A stretch of 64,000 nucleotides of DNA, taken from contig JAAAPI010000275.1 in NCBI GenBank assembly GCA_009908325.1, positions 32,388 to 96,387 on the forward strand, in the 5' to 3' direction. The DNA is from Verrucomicrobiota bacterium. GTDB lineage: Bacteria > Verrucomicrobiota > Verrucomicrobiia > Opitutales > Coraliomargaritaceae. The position numbers and the translations under genes are program-made. Shown in pieces: positions 8,560-16,402 of the stretch; the first letter of the stretch is position 1; each line of letters opens with the position of its first letter. Below the pieces are notes generated by a model that searched no databases, was not told where the DNA came from, and worked only from the letters and a program-made list of their open reading frames with translations.

Positions 8560-9903
8560 ATGATACGAACCATCCTGTCAGTCACCTTCCTTTGCGGCGC
8601 CACTTACCTCGGTGCTCAGAGTTATCCGCTTTCCGAGAACACCTGGTCGAACCCGGAGTTTGTCGATCGCTTCCTCGGCACCTACGGCTTCGACACAGAA
8701 AAGACACCCTCTGTATCCAAAGAAGAGGGCGCGGTCTTTCAGCGTGTCTCGCGTGTCGCCGGTAATAACCCAAACCAGGCGATCAATCTTTTGCGCAGCG
8801 CCATCACATCTGAATCAAGCGGTGCCATGGACTTCGCCCTCGCCAATTTCCTGCTCCAACAAAACAACATGGGAGCTGCTGTTGCCTCCTACAAGACGGC
8901 TATCCGCAAGTTCCCGAACTTCGGGCGTGCTTACAAGAATCTTGGATTGGCCTACATCCAACAAAACAACTTTCGCGAGGCGTTGACCAACTTGACGAAG
9001 GCGCTCGAGATTCTGGGAGCGGATGGCGGTTTGCTGGGGCTCATCGGCTACTGTCACCTCAACCTCGAACGCCACGGCCCGGCCCTCGATGCCTACCGCC
9101 TTGCTTTGGTCTACGAGCCGGACAGCCGCGACTGGCGCCTCGGCCAGCTAAAAGCGCTTCAACAGCTTCGCAAATATGACGAGGTCGAGAGCATCATCTA
9201 TCGCTACATCGAAGAAAATCCCACTGAGCCGGAGTTTTGGCTGCAACAGGCCAACGCCTTTATCGCTCAACAAAAATATTCCGCAGCCGCCGCGAATTTC
9301 GAAGTCGTCAAACTACTTGGAGCTGGCGATGCAAAGATGCTCGTTCTGCTCGGCGATATTTACGTTAACTTAAACGCCCCCGTCCTTGCACTCGAGCCCT
9401 ATCAGGCCGCGCTTGATTCCGGGAACGTCGATGCGGCCGAGGCCCTCAGCCTGGCAAAAACCCTCAGCCGACTTCTCCCGGCTCTGGAACTGAAAGGCTT
9501 CCTCGAAAAAATAGAATCCACCTACGCAGGTGCGCTCAAGCAAGCCGACCAGCTTACGCTACTCACACTTCAAGCAGGCAATGCGCTGGCCATGGGTGAT
9601 CGAACTGCCGCGATGACGGCATTGACCGAGGTCGTTTCCAAAGATCCGCTCAATGGGGGCGCGCTGATTACTCTCGGCAGTTACCACTACAGCGACGACG
9701 CCTTCGAAAAAGCACTCGACTATTACGGCCGCGCTGAAAAGGTTGAAGCGGTCAAACTCGATGCGCTTCTCGGCAGCGCCCGTACCTTGGTCAAACAGGA
9801 GAAATACCGCGAAGCAATCTCCAAGCTGAAAGAGGCCCAGCTTATCCGCGACCAACCCTACGTCGCCCAATACATCAGCAATCTGCAGAAATTTGTTAAC
9901 TAG
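8560..9903 (+). CDS. Exported TPR-repeat protein at the end of the TonB operon
   Basis: The 447-residue protein has a signal peptide (MIRTILSVTFLCGATYLGAQ) and then successive tetratricopeptide repeats from about residue 85 onward, such as AVASYKTAIRKFPNFGRAYK and the helix pairs after it. TPR proteins of this kind close the DUF3450/ExbB/ExbD/TonB operon in many marine bacteria and probably scaffold receptor or TonB contacts; the partner is not known. It begins 6 bases after tonB and its stop codon overlaps the GTG of the formamidase gene, which ties the TonB operon to the purine genes. Confidence 0.85.
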   Translation: MIRTILSVTFLCGATYLGAQSYPLSENTWSNPEFVDRFLGTYGFDTEKTPSVSKEEGAVFQRVSRVAGNNPNQAINLLRSAITSESSGAMDFALANFLLQQNNMGAAVASYKTAIRKFPNFGRAYKNLGLAYIQQNNFREALTNLTKALEILGADGGLLGLIGYCHLNLERHGPALDAYRLALVYEPDSRDWRLGQLKALQQLRKYDEVESIIYRYIEENPTEPEFWLQQANAFIAQQKYSAAAANFEVVKLLGAGDAKMLVLLGDIYVNLNAPVLALEPYQAALDSGNVDAAEALSLAKTLSRLLPALELKGFLEKIESTYAGALKQADQLTLLTLQAGNALAMGDRTAAMTALTEVVSKDPLNGGALITLGSYHYSDDAFEKALDYYGRAEKVEAVKLDALLGSARTLVKQEKYREAISKLKEAQLIRDQPYVAQYISNLQKFVN

Positions 9904-10832
9904 TGCACCACCACCTCGACGCATCCATCACCCACAACCGCTGGGATAATGCCCTCAAACCCCGAATCGAAATCGAATCCGGGGACAGCATCCTCATTGA
10001 AATGGCCGACTCCAGCGATAGTCAGGTCAAACCGGGTATGTCCGTGGAGGACTTTAAGAAGATCGACTTCAGCCTGATCCACGCACTGACCGGACCCGTC
10101 GCAATTCGAGGGGCACAGCCCGGCGACACGCTGAAGATCGAAATCCTCGAATACCAGCACAAGGGCTGGGCCTGGCAGAGCGTCAATCCCGACTTGTGTT
10201 TCCTTTCCGATGATTTTTCCGACTTTTACCTCCACCATTGGACGCTCGATGGCGACTTCAGCGAGAGCATGCCCGGGATCCGGCTCGCCCTGCACCCCTT
10301 TTGCGGCGTAATCGGCCTGCAACGCAAGGAGAGCGGCGAGTTCCGCACCCGCCCGCCTGGCTCCTTTGGCGGCAACATGGACGTGAAGCATCTGGTCGCG
10401 GGCAGCACGCTCTACCTCCCGGTTCAGGTATCCGATGGCCTGCTCTGCGCGGGCGACGCCCATGCCGCCCAGGGCGATGGCGAAGTGTCCATCAATGGAC
10501 TGGAGGCGCCCATGGACGTCAAGCTACGCATCAGTATTGCCGACTCGGTCTCCGTCACCGAGCCCTATATCCTCACCACCCCCGATCTCACTCCCCCCGC
10601 CTACGCGGGCAAACCCTATCACGCCTTTGTCGCCAGCGGCCCTGATCTTAAAATCAACGCTCAGAATGCGGTGCGGCGCGCCATCGATTACATTCAGAAG
10701 CGCGTCGGCCTCTCTGCGGAGCAGGCCTTTCTCGTTTGTTCGGCTGTCCTTGACCTCAAGTTGAGCCAGGTCGTCAATGCCCCCCATTTTACCGTCACGG
10801 GCTATTTGCCGGAAGCGATATTCATCGATTAA
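9903..10832 (+). CDS. fmdA: Acetamidase/formamidase family amidohydrolase
   Basis: Members of the FmdA/AmdA family hydrolyse formamide or acetamide to ammonia and the acid. The 309-residue protein shows the family signatures HALTGPVAIRGAQPGDTLKI, PPGSFGGNMDVKHL, and GDAHAAQGDGEVSINGLE, which carry the metal and active-site residues. The start is GTG at 9903, overlapping the TAG of the TPR gene by one base. It is followed 10 bases later by a purine permease. Formamide or a related small amide released during heterocycle breakdown is a plausible substrate here, but the substrate is inferred from context only. Confidence 0.88.
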   Translation: MHHHLDASITHNRWDNALKPRIEIESGDSILIEMADSSDSQVKPGMSVEDFKKIDFSLIHALTGPVAIRGAQPGDTLKIEILEYQHKGWAWQSVNPDLCFLSDDFSDFYLHHWTLDGDFSESMPGIRLALHPFCGVIGLQRKESGEFRTRPPGSFGGNMDVKHLVAGSTLYLPVQVSDGLLCAGDAHAAQGDGEVSINGLEAPMDVKLRISIADSVSVTEPYILTTPDLTPPAYAGKPYHAFVASGPDLKINAQNAVRRAIDYIQKRVGLSAEQAFLVCSAVLDLKLSQVVNAPHFTVTGYLPEAIFID

Positions 10833-10841
10833 AGGATCACC

Positions 10842-12155
10842 ATGCTGGAGAAATGCTTCCAACTCAAAGCGAAGGGCACCACTCCGGCGAGGGAACTCAT
10901 GGCCGGGGTGACGACCTTTGCCGCCATGGCCTACATTCTCGTCGTTAATCCGCTCATTCTGGGTAATGCCGGCATGGACACTCAGGCGGTCATTATGGCG
11001 ACGGGCCTGGCCGCTGCGGCCGGTTGCTTCCTCATGGCCTTTCTGACGAACTACCCCATCGCCCTGGCTCCGGGGATGGGGACCAACGCCTACTTTGCTT
11101 TTATTATCGTTCTGGGCATGGGCGTCAGTTGGCAAGCCGCCCTCAGCCTGACCTTCTGGAATGGCATCATCTTCCTCATTCTCTCCGTTACCGGCTTCCG
11201 CACTAAACTGGCCGAAGCCATCCCGGCCGGTCTGCAGGTCGGCATTCAAGCGGGTATCGGATTTTTCATCGCACTGCTCGGGCTGAAAGCCGCCGGCATC
11301 GTCGAGTCCAGCCCCGCCACGATCATCACGCATGGCGATATCGCCGCGCCCCACATCATGCTGGCCCTTGGTGGACTCTTCCTGATGTGCGTGCTCTCTG
11401 CCCGCAAAGTGCCGGGTGCCATCCTTCTGAGTATGGCAGCGCTCGCGCTGCTCGGCTTTCTCGTGAAAGGGCCCGAGGGTGACCCACTGACGACGGCACC
11501 GGAGAGCCTGGTCGGCATTCCTTCGGGGATGGGGGCCACTTTCCTGCAGATCGACTGGTTTTTCCCCTTCACCAATCCGGCATCCCTGAAAATTCTCTTC
11601 GTCCTGCTCATCCTGGACCTCTTCGACTCGCTGGGGACGATCATCGGGGTATCCCGACGCGCCAAACTCGTCGATGCCGATGGAAAGCTCCCCAGGATGG
11701 ACAAGGCACTCTCGGCCGACGCTCTGGCCACCATCGCGGGAGCCTTTTTCGGCACATCCACGACGACCTCTTACATCGAATCAGCCGCCGGTATCGAAGC
11801 CGGCGGTCGCACCGGACTGACCACAACCGTCGTGGGCATCTTTTTTTTACTTTCCCTCTTCTTCTATCCGCTGATCGCCGCCGTGCCCGCCATTGCCACG
11901 GCACCCGCACTGATTTTTGTGGGACTGCTCATGGGGCAGAGCCTGCGAAACATCCCCTACGAGGATTACACCGAGACACTCACCGCCATTTTCACAGCCC
12001 TGGCGATTCCCCTTTTCTTTAGCATCACCCACGGCCTCGCCATCGGTGTTATTCTCTACCTCGTCATGCGACTCGCCACCGGCCGGGCCAGAGAAGTCAG
12101 TTGGATGACCTATGTTGTCGGTCTCTTGTTTGTTCTTTTTTACGCGGTTGGTTGA
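10842..12155 (+). CDS. AzgA/GhxP-type purine (adenine, guanine or hypoxanthine) permease, NCS2 family
   Basis: This 437-residue membrane protein belongs to the AzgA branch of NCS2 carriers, proton symporters for hypoxanthine, guanine or adenine. Signatures include [20 protein letters not shown] near the start, [29 protein letters not shown] and [20 protein letters not shown]. These last two are the substrate-site segments of AzgA/PbuG proteins. Twelve to fourteen membrane spans are visible as hydrophobic blocks. AAGGA lies six bases before the ATG, one of the better ribosome sites in the window. It sits in line with formamidase and upstream of the NUP and adenine deaminase genes. Confidence 0.93.
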   Translation: MLEKCFQLKAKGTTPARELMAGVTTFAAMAYILVVNPLILGNAGMDTQAVIMATGLAAAAGCFLMAFLTNYPIALAPGMGTNAYFAFIIVLGMGVSWQAALSLTFWNGIIFLILSVTGFRTKLAEAIPAGLQVGIQAGIGFFIALLGLKAAGIVESSPATIITHGDIAAPHIMLALGGLFLMCVLSARKVPGAILLSMAALALLGFLVKGPEGDPLTTAPESLVGIPSGMGATFLQIDWFFPFTNPASLKILFVLLILDLFDSLGTIIGVSRRAKLVDADGKLPRMDKALSADALATIAGAFFGTSTTTSYIESAAGIEAGGRTGLTTTVVGIFFLLSLFFYPLIAAVPAIATAPALIFVGLLMGQSLRNIPYEDYTETLTAIFTALAIPLFFSITHGLAIGVILYLVMRLATGRAREVSWMTYVVGLLFVLFYAVG

Positions 12156-12484
12156 ACCGGCCGCCAACAACCCCGCAGGCGCCCGCAAGCGAGCACACCA
12201 CGAGGAGGCTTTTCGTGGCGTATCCGCTCGTCGGACGCCCTGACGCTTGTTGTTCAACTCAGATTCAATCCCAGCACATTGGCCCCGTAGCCGTGCGTCG
12301 TCGCGGGCACTGCACCGCAAATTTGTTTCCAGTTACTCACCGAAAAGTGAGCGACAAACGAACTCATATCACTTTCGTAATCCGCGACAACTCCGCCTTC
12401 AATACCGGTTGAGCAAAACTATGCTCGTAGCTGTTCAGAGCCAATTGCTTTAGTTCCGCGAACGACGACGAAAACGCGTCGCGA
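12156..12484. repeat. Gene-free stretch holding a palindromic dispersed repeat (12178-12245)
   Basis: No gene is visible in these 329 bases. Positions 12178-12202 match 15738-15762 at all but one base, and 12214-12245 match 15667-15697 closely; at the two sites the halves are in opposite order. The core half-sites are GCAAGCGAGCACACCACG and GTGGCGT..CCGCT. The halves are imperfect inverted copies of each other, so the element can fold into a hairpin. It resembles REP/BIME-type elements. The rest of the stretch (12250-12484) shows nothing I can name. Confidence 0.65.
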
Positions 12485-13567
12485 ATGGCAGAGATCCTGC
12501 TCCACCGCCGCATGCTCCGGTACAAACTACTATCTCTCGCTCTTCTTCTCACGCCCGCCCTCCTCCAGGCGGCCACACCCATCAAGGTCGTCATCGTCTC
12601 CATGTTTGAGATCGGCGAGGACACCGGTGACGTGCCGGGCGAATTTCAACTCTGGATCGAGCGCAATGAAGTGGAAAAAATCGAAGCCCCCCTCGGTTGG
12701 CGGGACTACTACCTGCGCGAGGACGGTCTCCTCATCATGTGCACCGGCGGTGGCGTGACCAACGCGGCCACATCGATCACGGCGCTCGCCCTCGATGATC
12801 GCTTCGATCTGATGAAAGCCTATTGGATTGTCGCCGGAATCGCGGGCGTGGACCCGGAGGACGCCTCACTCGGTAGCGCGGCCTGGGCAAAATGGATTGT
12901 CGATGGCGATCTCTCCAAGGAAATCGACAGCCGGGAAATTCCGGAAGACTGGCCCTACGGCTATCTCGCCCTCGGTGCGAAACGGCCCAACACACTCGAC
13001 GACGGCTGGCAGGTCGAGCAAATCAAGTTCCAACTCAACGAACCCCTTGTTGAATGGGCCTACGAACTCACCAAGGACTACCCCCTCCCGGATGACCCTG
13101 AATTGGCCTCCTTCCGCGAAATCTACGCCGGCTATCCCAACGCTGTGAAACCGCCCTTCGTACTGATCGGCGATTCGCTCTCGGCATCGACCTACTGGCA
13201 CGGTTTCGCCCTCAATAAATGGGCGAACGACTGGATGCAGCTGCACACCGGCGGACAGGCGAACTTCGTCATGAGCAACATGGAGGACAGCGGCACAGCC
13301 ACCGCCCTGCAGCGCGTAGCCAAAACCGGCAAGGTTGACTTCGACCGTCTGCTCGTGCTTCGCACCGCCAGTAACTTCTCCACCCCACCGATCGGCAAAG
13401 ACGTCGCCTGGAGCCTGCTTGCCGATTACGCCGCCCAAGGCCGGCCCGCCCTCGAAGCCGCCTACCGCCTTCCGAAAAAGGTCGCCGAAGCCCTTATTAC
13501 GGATTGGGATACCTACGCCGAAACCATCCCGGGAAACCAGCCCGACGTGTCAAAGACTAAACGTTAA
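12485..13567 (+). CDS. NUP-family (purine nucleoside permease-like) exported protein
   Basis: The protein matches the NUP family (PF06516), named after a Candida nucleoside transporter. It has a signal peptide ([20 protein letters not shown]) but no further membrane spans, so a soluble periplasmic role is more likely than a permease. Conserved blocks are [44 protein letters not shown], and [14 protein letters not shown]. The pattern resembles nucleoside phosphorylases, suggesting nucleoside binding or cleavage. The ATG at 12512, ten codons in, fits the signal peptide better than 12485. A fragment of a second copy lies at 54048. Adenine deaminase follows downstream. Confidence 0.82.
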   Translation: MAEILLHRRMLRYKLLSLALLLTPALLQAATPIKVVIVSMFEIGEDTGDVPGEFQLWIERNEVEKIEAPLGWRDYYLREDGLLIMCTGGGVTNAATSITALALDDRFDLMKAYWIVAGIAGVDPEDASLGSAAWAKWIVDGDLSKEIDSREIPEDWPYGYLALGAKRPNTLDDGWQVEQIKFQLNEPLVEWAYELTKDYPLPDDPELASFREIYAGYPNAVKPPFVLIGDSLSASTYWHGFALNKWANDWMQLHTGGQANFVMSNMEDSGTATALQRVAKTGKVDFDRLLVLRTASNFSTPPIGKDVAWSLLADYAAQGRPALEAAYRLPKKVAEALITDWDTYAETIPGNQPDVSKTKR

Positions 13568-13691
13568 ACATTCTCCAAAAATCGCATACACCCATCCACA
13601 ACTCCAACACTCCACCCCTCCACCACTCCATACCTCCACCACTCAACCACTCCCGCCCCTCGCATCCCACATCCCGCATCTCCGAAAAAAA
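13568..13691 (+). other. G-depleted, CCACTC-rich leader before adenine deaminase
   Basis: The 124 bases between the NUP gene and adenine deaminase contain almost no G on the plus strand and many CCACTCC/CCATCC units (for example 13600-13660). A similar stretch lies at 24451-24595. Such an RNA would be nearly unstructured. No ribosome site is visible before the ATG at 13692; a run of A precedes it instead. Confidence 0.55.
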
Positions 13692-15488
13692 ATGCCACTC
13701 AACACAATCGCTCCACTCCACACCCTAACCCGCGAACTTGCCCGCGTGGCGCAGCAAACCGCCACTCCGGATCTCGTTATCACCGGAGCCCGCGTGCTAT
13801 CGACCTATTCCGAACGCATCCTGCCCGAGCGTGAGCTCTGGATCAAAGGCGGTCGCATCGCCTGTATCCAGCCTGCGGGCACGGCACATCGGGCAAATTT
13901 TGACACAGCTCACTACGATGCGCGCGGCGGCATCATCGCGCCCGGCCTGGTCGATCCGCACATTCATATTGAGAGCAGTATGATGACGGCCTGCGCCTAC
14001 GCCGAAGCAGCGCTCCTCAACGGCACAACCACAATTTTCTGCGACAGCCACGAGATTGGTAACGTGGCCGGGGTCGATGGCATCGAATGGATGCTCGAAG
14101 ACGCCCGCCAAGCGGCCCTCAATATTTTCCTCACCGTGCCCAGCACAGTGCCGGCGACTTCACCGAAATTCGAGACAGCCGGCGGAGACCTCACGCCCGA
14201 GCGCATTGCCGGTATCTTCGACCGCTGGCCCGAAGCCGTCGCACTCGGCGAGAAAATGGACTTCGTGCAGGTCGCGATGTCCGATGAACGCTGCCACGCC
14301 ATCATCGCCGAATCCTTGAAACGCGGGAAACCCGTTTCCGGGCACATCTACGGGCGCGATTTTGTCAGCGCCTACGCCGCAGCCGGGGTGACCGATACCC
14401 ACGAAGCCATCGACAAAGACATTGCCGACGATCTCTTGGAGGCCGGCATCTGGATCTTCCTCCGCGGCGGTCCCCCCACCACGCCCTGGCACAGTCTGCC
14501 CAAGGCCATCAAGCCCGTCACCGAAAGCGGTGCCGCCGCCAAACGCGTCTGCCTCTGCACCGACGACCGGGATGCCGACGATCTCTTTCTGTTCGGTATG
14601 GACTGGGTCGCCCGCCAGGCGGTCAAGGCGGGGATGAAGCCCGAGCTGGCCTGGAGCGCCGGCTCGCTGCACGGTGCCAACCGCTATGCCATGGACGGGG
14701 AAATCGGCGGACTCGGCGGTGGCCGCCGGGCCGATCTCGTGCTTCTCAACGACAATTTGGAGGTGCAAAATACCTGGTTCGGCGGCGAACTGGTCGTCGA
14801 AGACAAAAAAATCACCGTAATCCTCGAAAAGACCCTGAGCGAGGATGCCTACACCTATCCACCGGCTGCCTATCAGACAGTCAAACTACCGAAAAATCAT
14901 CAGCTCATACCCGATCTTCCGTCCGGGCCATGCCGCCTCAACTTACTCCGCACTGAGTTGCCCGGCATCGTCACACTTCACCGCACCGTTGAACTTGAAG
15001 ACGCACCTCAGAGCTGGGGTTCTGTGCTCGAGGCCCATGACCTCTGCTACCTCACCGTCATCGAGCGTCACGGTATCAACGGCGGCATTGGGCACGGACT
15101 ACTCCAACATTTTGGCCTGAAAAACGGTGCCGTCGCCAGCAGCGTGGGTCACGATGCGCACAACATCGTCATGGCTGGCACGAACGAGACCGACATGCGC
15201 CTTGCCCTCGCCGAAGTAGAAAAGACCCAAGGCGCGGTTGTTGTCGTTTCCGCTGGGGAAGTCATGGCCAAAGTGGATTTGCCCGTTGCTGGACTGCTTT
15301 CGGACAAACGAGCTACCGTCGTGGCCGAAGAATCAACCGCGTTGAAAGAAGCTTGGAACAAGCTCGGTTGCACCCTCCCCTACATGGGCTTCAACTTGCT
15401 GCCACTCTCCGTCATCCCGGAAATCCGCCTGACCGACAAAGGCCTGGTCACCGTCCCCGGCATGGAGATTTTGCCGCTAGTGGAATGA
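13692..15488 (+). CDS. ade: Adenine deaminase (Ade type)
   Basis: Adenine deaminase converts adenine to hypoxanthine and ammonia, feeding xanthine dehydrogenase. The 598-residue protein has the Ade hallmarks: [15 protein letters not shown] with metal ligands His90 and His92, [37 protein letters not shown], and the C-terminal Ade domain with [17 protein letters not shown]. Length is normal for the family. The true start is the ATG at 13692 following an A-run; the same frame stays open further upstream inside the NUP gene but that part is low-complexity and not protein-like. The gene is followed by a repeat cluster. Metal centre intact, so activity is expected. Confidence 0.95.
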   Translation: MPLNTIAPLHTLTRELARVAQQTATPDLVITGARVLSTYSERILPERELWIKGGRIACIQPAGTAHRANFDTAHYDARGGIIAPGLVDPHIHIESSMMTACAYAEAALLNGTTTIFCDSHEIGNVAGVDGIEWMLEDARQAALNIFLTVPSTVPATSPKFETAGGDLTPERIAGIFDRWPEAVALGEKMDFVQVAMSDERCHAIIAESLKRGKPVSGHIYGRDFVSAYAAAGVTDTHEAIDKDIADDLLEAGIWIFLRGGPPTTPWHSLPKAIKPVTESGAAAKRVCLCTDDRDADDLFLFGMDWVARQAVKAGMKPELAWSAGSLHGANRYAMDGEIGGLGGGRRADLVLLNDNLEVQNTWFGGELVVEDKKITVILEKTLSEDAYTYPPAAYQTVKLPKNHQLIPDLPSGPCRLNLLRTELPGIVTLHRTVELEDAPQSWGSVLEAHDLCYLTVIERHGINGGIGHGLLQHFGLKNGAVASSVGHDAHNIVMAGTNETDMRLALAEVEKTQGAVVVVSAGEVMAKVDLPVAGLLSDKRATVVAEESTALKEAWNKLGCTLPYMGFNLLPLSVIPEIRLTDKGLVTVPGMEILPLVE

Positions 15489-15489
15489 C

Positions 15490-15762
15490 CACGTGGCGTG
15501 CTCGCTTGGACGCCCCGAAGGTCAGCCTCCGTTCCAATGCCGAACGTCGCCAACAGCGCTGCGGGTGCTCGCCCTTCGATAAACTCAGGGCCTTTAGCCT
15601 GTTTACAAATCCTGAGCTTGTCGAAGGGCCGAAATGGCAAGCGAGCACGTTAAGGAAAACTCCACCCGTGGCGTGTCCGCTTGCGGACGCCCTGACGTCG
15701 CACTGGATGGTCGACCCGCACGGCTCATCGTGCCGCCGGCGCTCGCAAGCGAGCACACCACG
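15490..15762. repeat. Cluster of palindromic dispersed repeats
   Basis: This gene-free stretch holds three related half-site groups: 15490-15515 (CGTGGCGTGCTCGCTTGGAC), 15637-15649 (GCAAGCGAGCACG, inverted), and the pair 15667-15697 and 15738-15762. The first two are inverted ends around a separate hairpin (15571-15630). The last pair form a large imperfect inverted repeat about 96 bases long and reappear at 12178-12245. A further relative is at 53939-53964. The nested layout suggests small non-autonomous elements inserted next to or into one another. Confidence 0.65.
15571..15630. repeat. CCCTTCGAYAAaCTCAGG hairpin repeat
   Basis: The arms GCCCTTCGATAAACTCAGG (15571-15589) and CCTGAGCTTGTCGAAGGGC (15611-15629) pair with two mismatches that can be G-U in RNA. 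This TTCGACAAGCTCAGG-type hairpin is a widespread small interspersed repeat in bacterial genomes. It lies downstream of adenine deaminase and could end its transcript, though no T-run follows. Confidence 0.65.
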
Positions 15763-15773
15763 AAAGGTTCCAA

Positions 15774-16250
15774 CTACTCCACCTCCGGAATTGTCGAACG
15801 GTCGAACTCCAGAAACTCCGGCGCCCAGGCCGGCACGCAGGTCACGATCAGGCGCAACTCCGTATCCGTATGGTTCCGTATATTGTGCCACTGATGCGGC
15901 GCGATAACGACTGACTGCCCCGCTTTGACGATGGCTTCCTCGTCTTCCACCATCATCGTCCCTTCGCCCGCCACGATGTAGTAGACCTCCTCCATGACGT
16001 GGTGGTGCGGCACCACCTCGACCCCCGCCGGGATCTTGATTTCAGCGATGCTCATCGACTTGAGCTTCGAGTTGCGCGGGCTGGCAATCTCCCGGGCAAC
16101 CGCCCGGTCTTCCGCTTCATACCAGGGTTGGTCCGCCAGCGTGACGATTTGCAAGGGCGACTTGTGAGAGTATGTCTCTGCCTCTGCGAGAGGTGGAGCC
16201 GACAAGTGCACGAGAAAAAATGCAGCCAGGTATCGAAGGGTTATCTTCAT
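15774..16250 (-). CDS. Exported cupin-domain protein
   Basis: The 158-residue protein has a signal peptide (MKITLRYLAAFFLVHLSAPP, cleavage near AEA at 22-25) and one cupin_2 barrel. Cupin motif 1 is VVPHHHVMEEVYYIVAGEG, motif 2 VIAPHQWHNIRN; together these give a three-His, one-Glu metal site. Periplasmic cupins may be dioxygenases, isomerases or binding proteins; the substrate cannot be read from the sequence. It is placed between adenine deaminase and a TonB-dependent receptor, on the minus strand, with its own start about 100 bases from the receptor's terminator. Confidence 0.82.
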   Translation of the reverse strand: MKITLRYLAAFFLVHLSAPPLAEAETYSHKSPLQIVTLADQPWYEAEDRAVAREIASPRNSKLKSMSIAEIKIPAGVEVVPHHHVMEEVYYIVAGEGTMMVEDEEAIVKAGQSVVIAPHQWHNIRNHTDTELRLIVTCVPAWAPEFLEFDRSTIPEVE

Positions 16251-16348
16251 AGAAAACAGACTGCTGAAAGGAACGTGCCAATAACTATTCGGTTTCGGAA
16301 TCCTGTGGAAAGGCTAGGCCAAGAAAACAGTGCGGTTTAGAAAATTAA

Positions 16349-16376
16349 AAAGCCAGCGGAGTCATCCGCTGGCTTT
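16349..16376 (-). terminator. Rho-independent terminator after the TonB-dependent receptor
   Basis: On the minus strand a perfect 12-base-pair stem (AAAGCCAGCGGA, loop of four, TCCGCTGGCTTT) is followed by TTAATTTT. It begins 27 bases after the receptor's stop codon at 16403, the expected place for its terminator. The A-rich flank also gives a weak terminator in the other direction, but no gene on the plus strand ends here. Confidence 0.9.
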
Positions 16377-16402
16377 GAACTTTCAAACTATTTAATCCCG
16401 AG

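Noticed and set aside
8815..9075. Antisense open frames in the TPR gene
   Set aside because: They arise from the GC-biased third position of the true gene and show no domain or ribosome site.
13335..13691. Long open frame in front of adenine deaminase overlapping the NUP gene
   Set aside because: It is the shadow of the NUP gene followed by the low-complexity C-rich leader; adenine deaminase similarity starts at the ATG at 13692.
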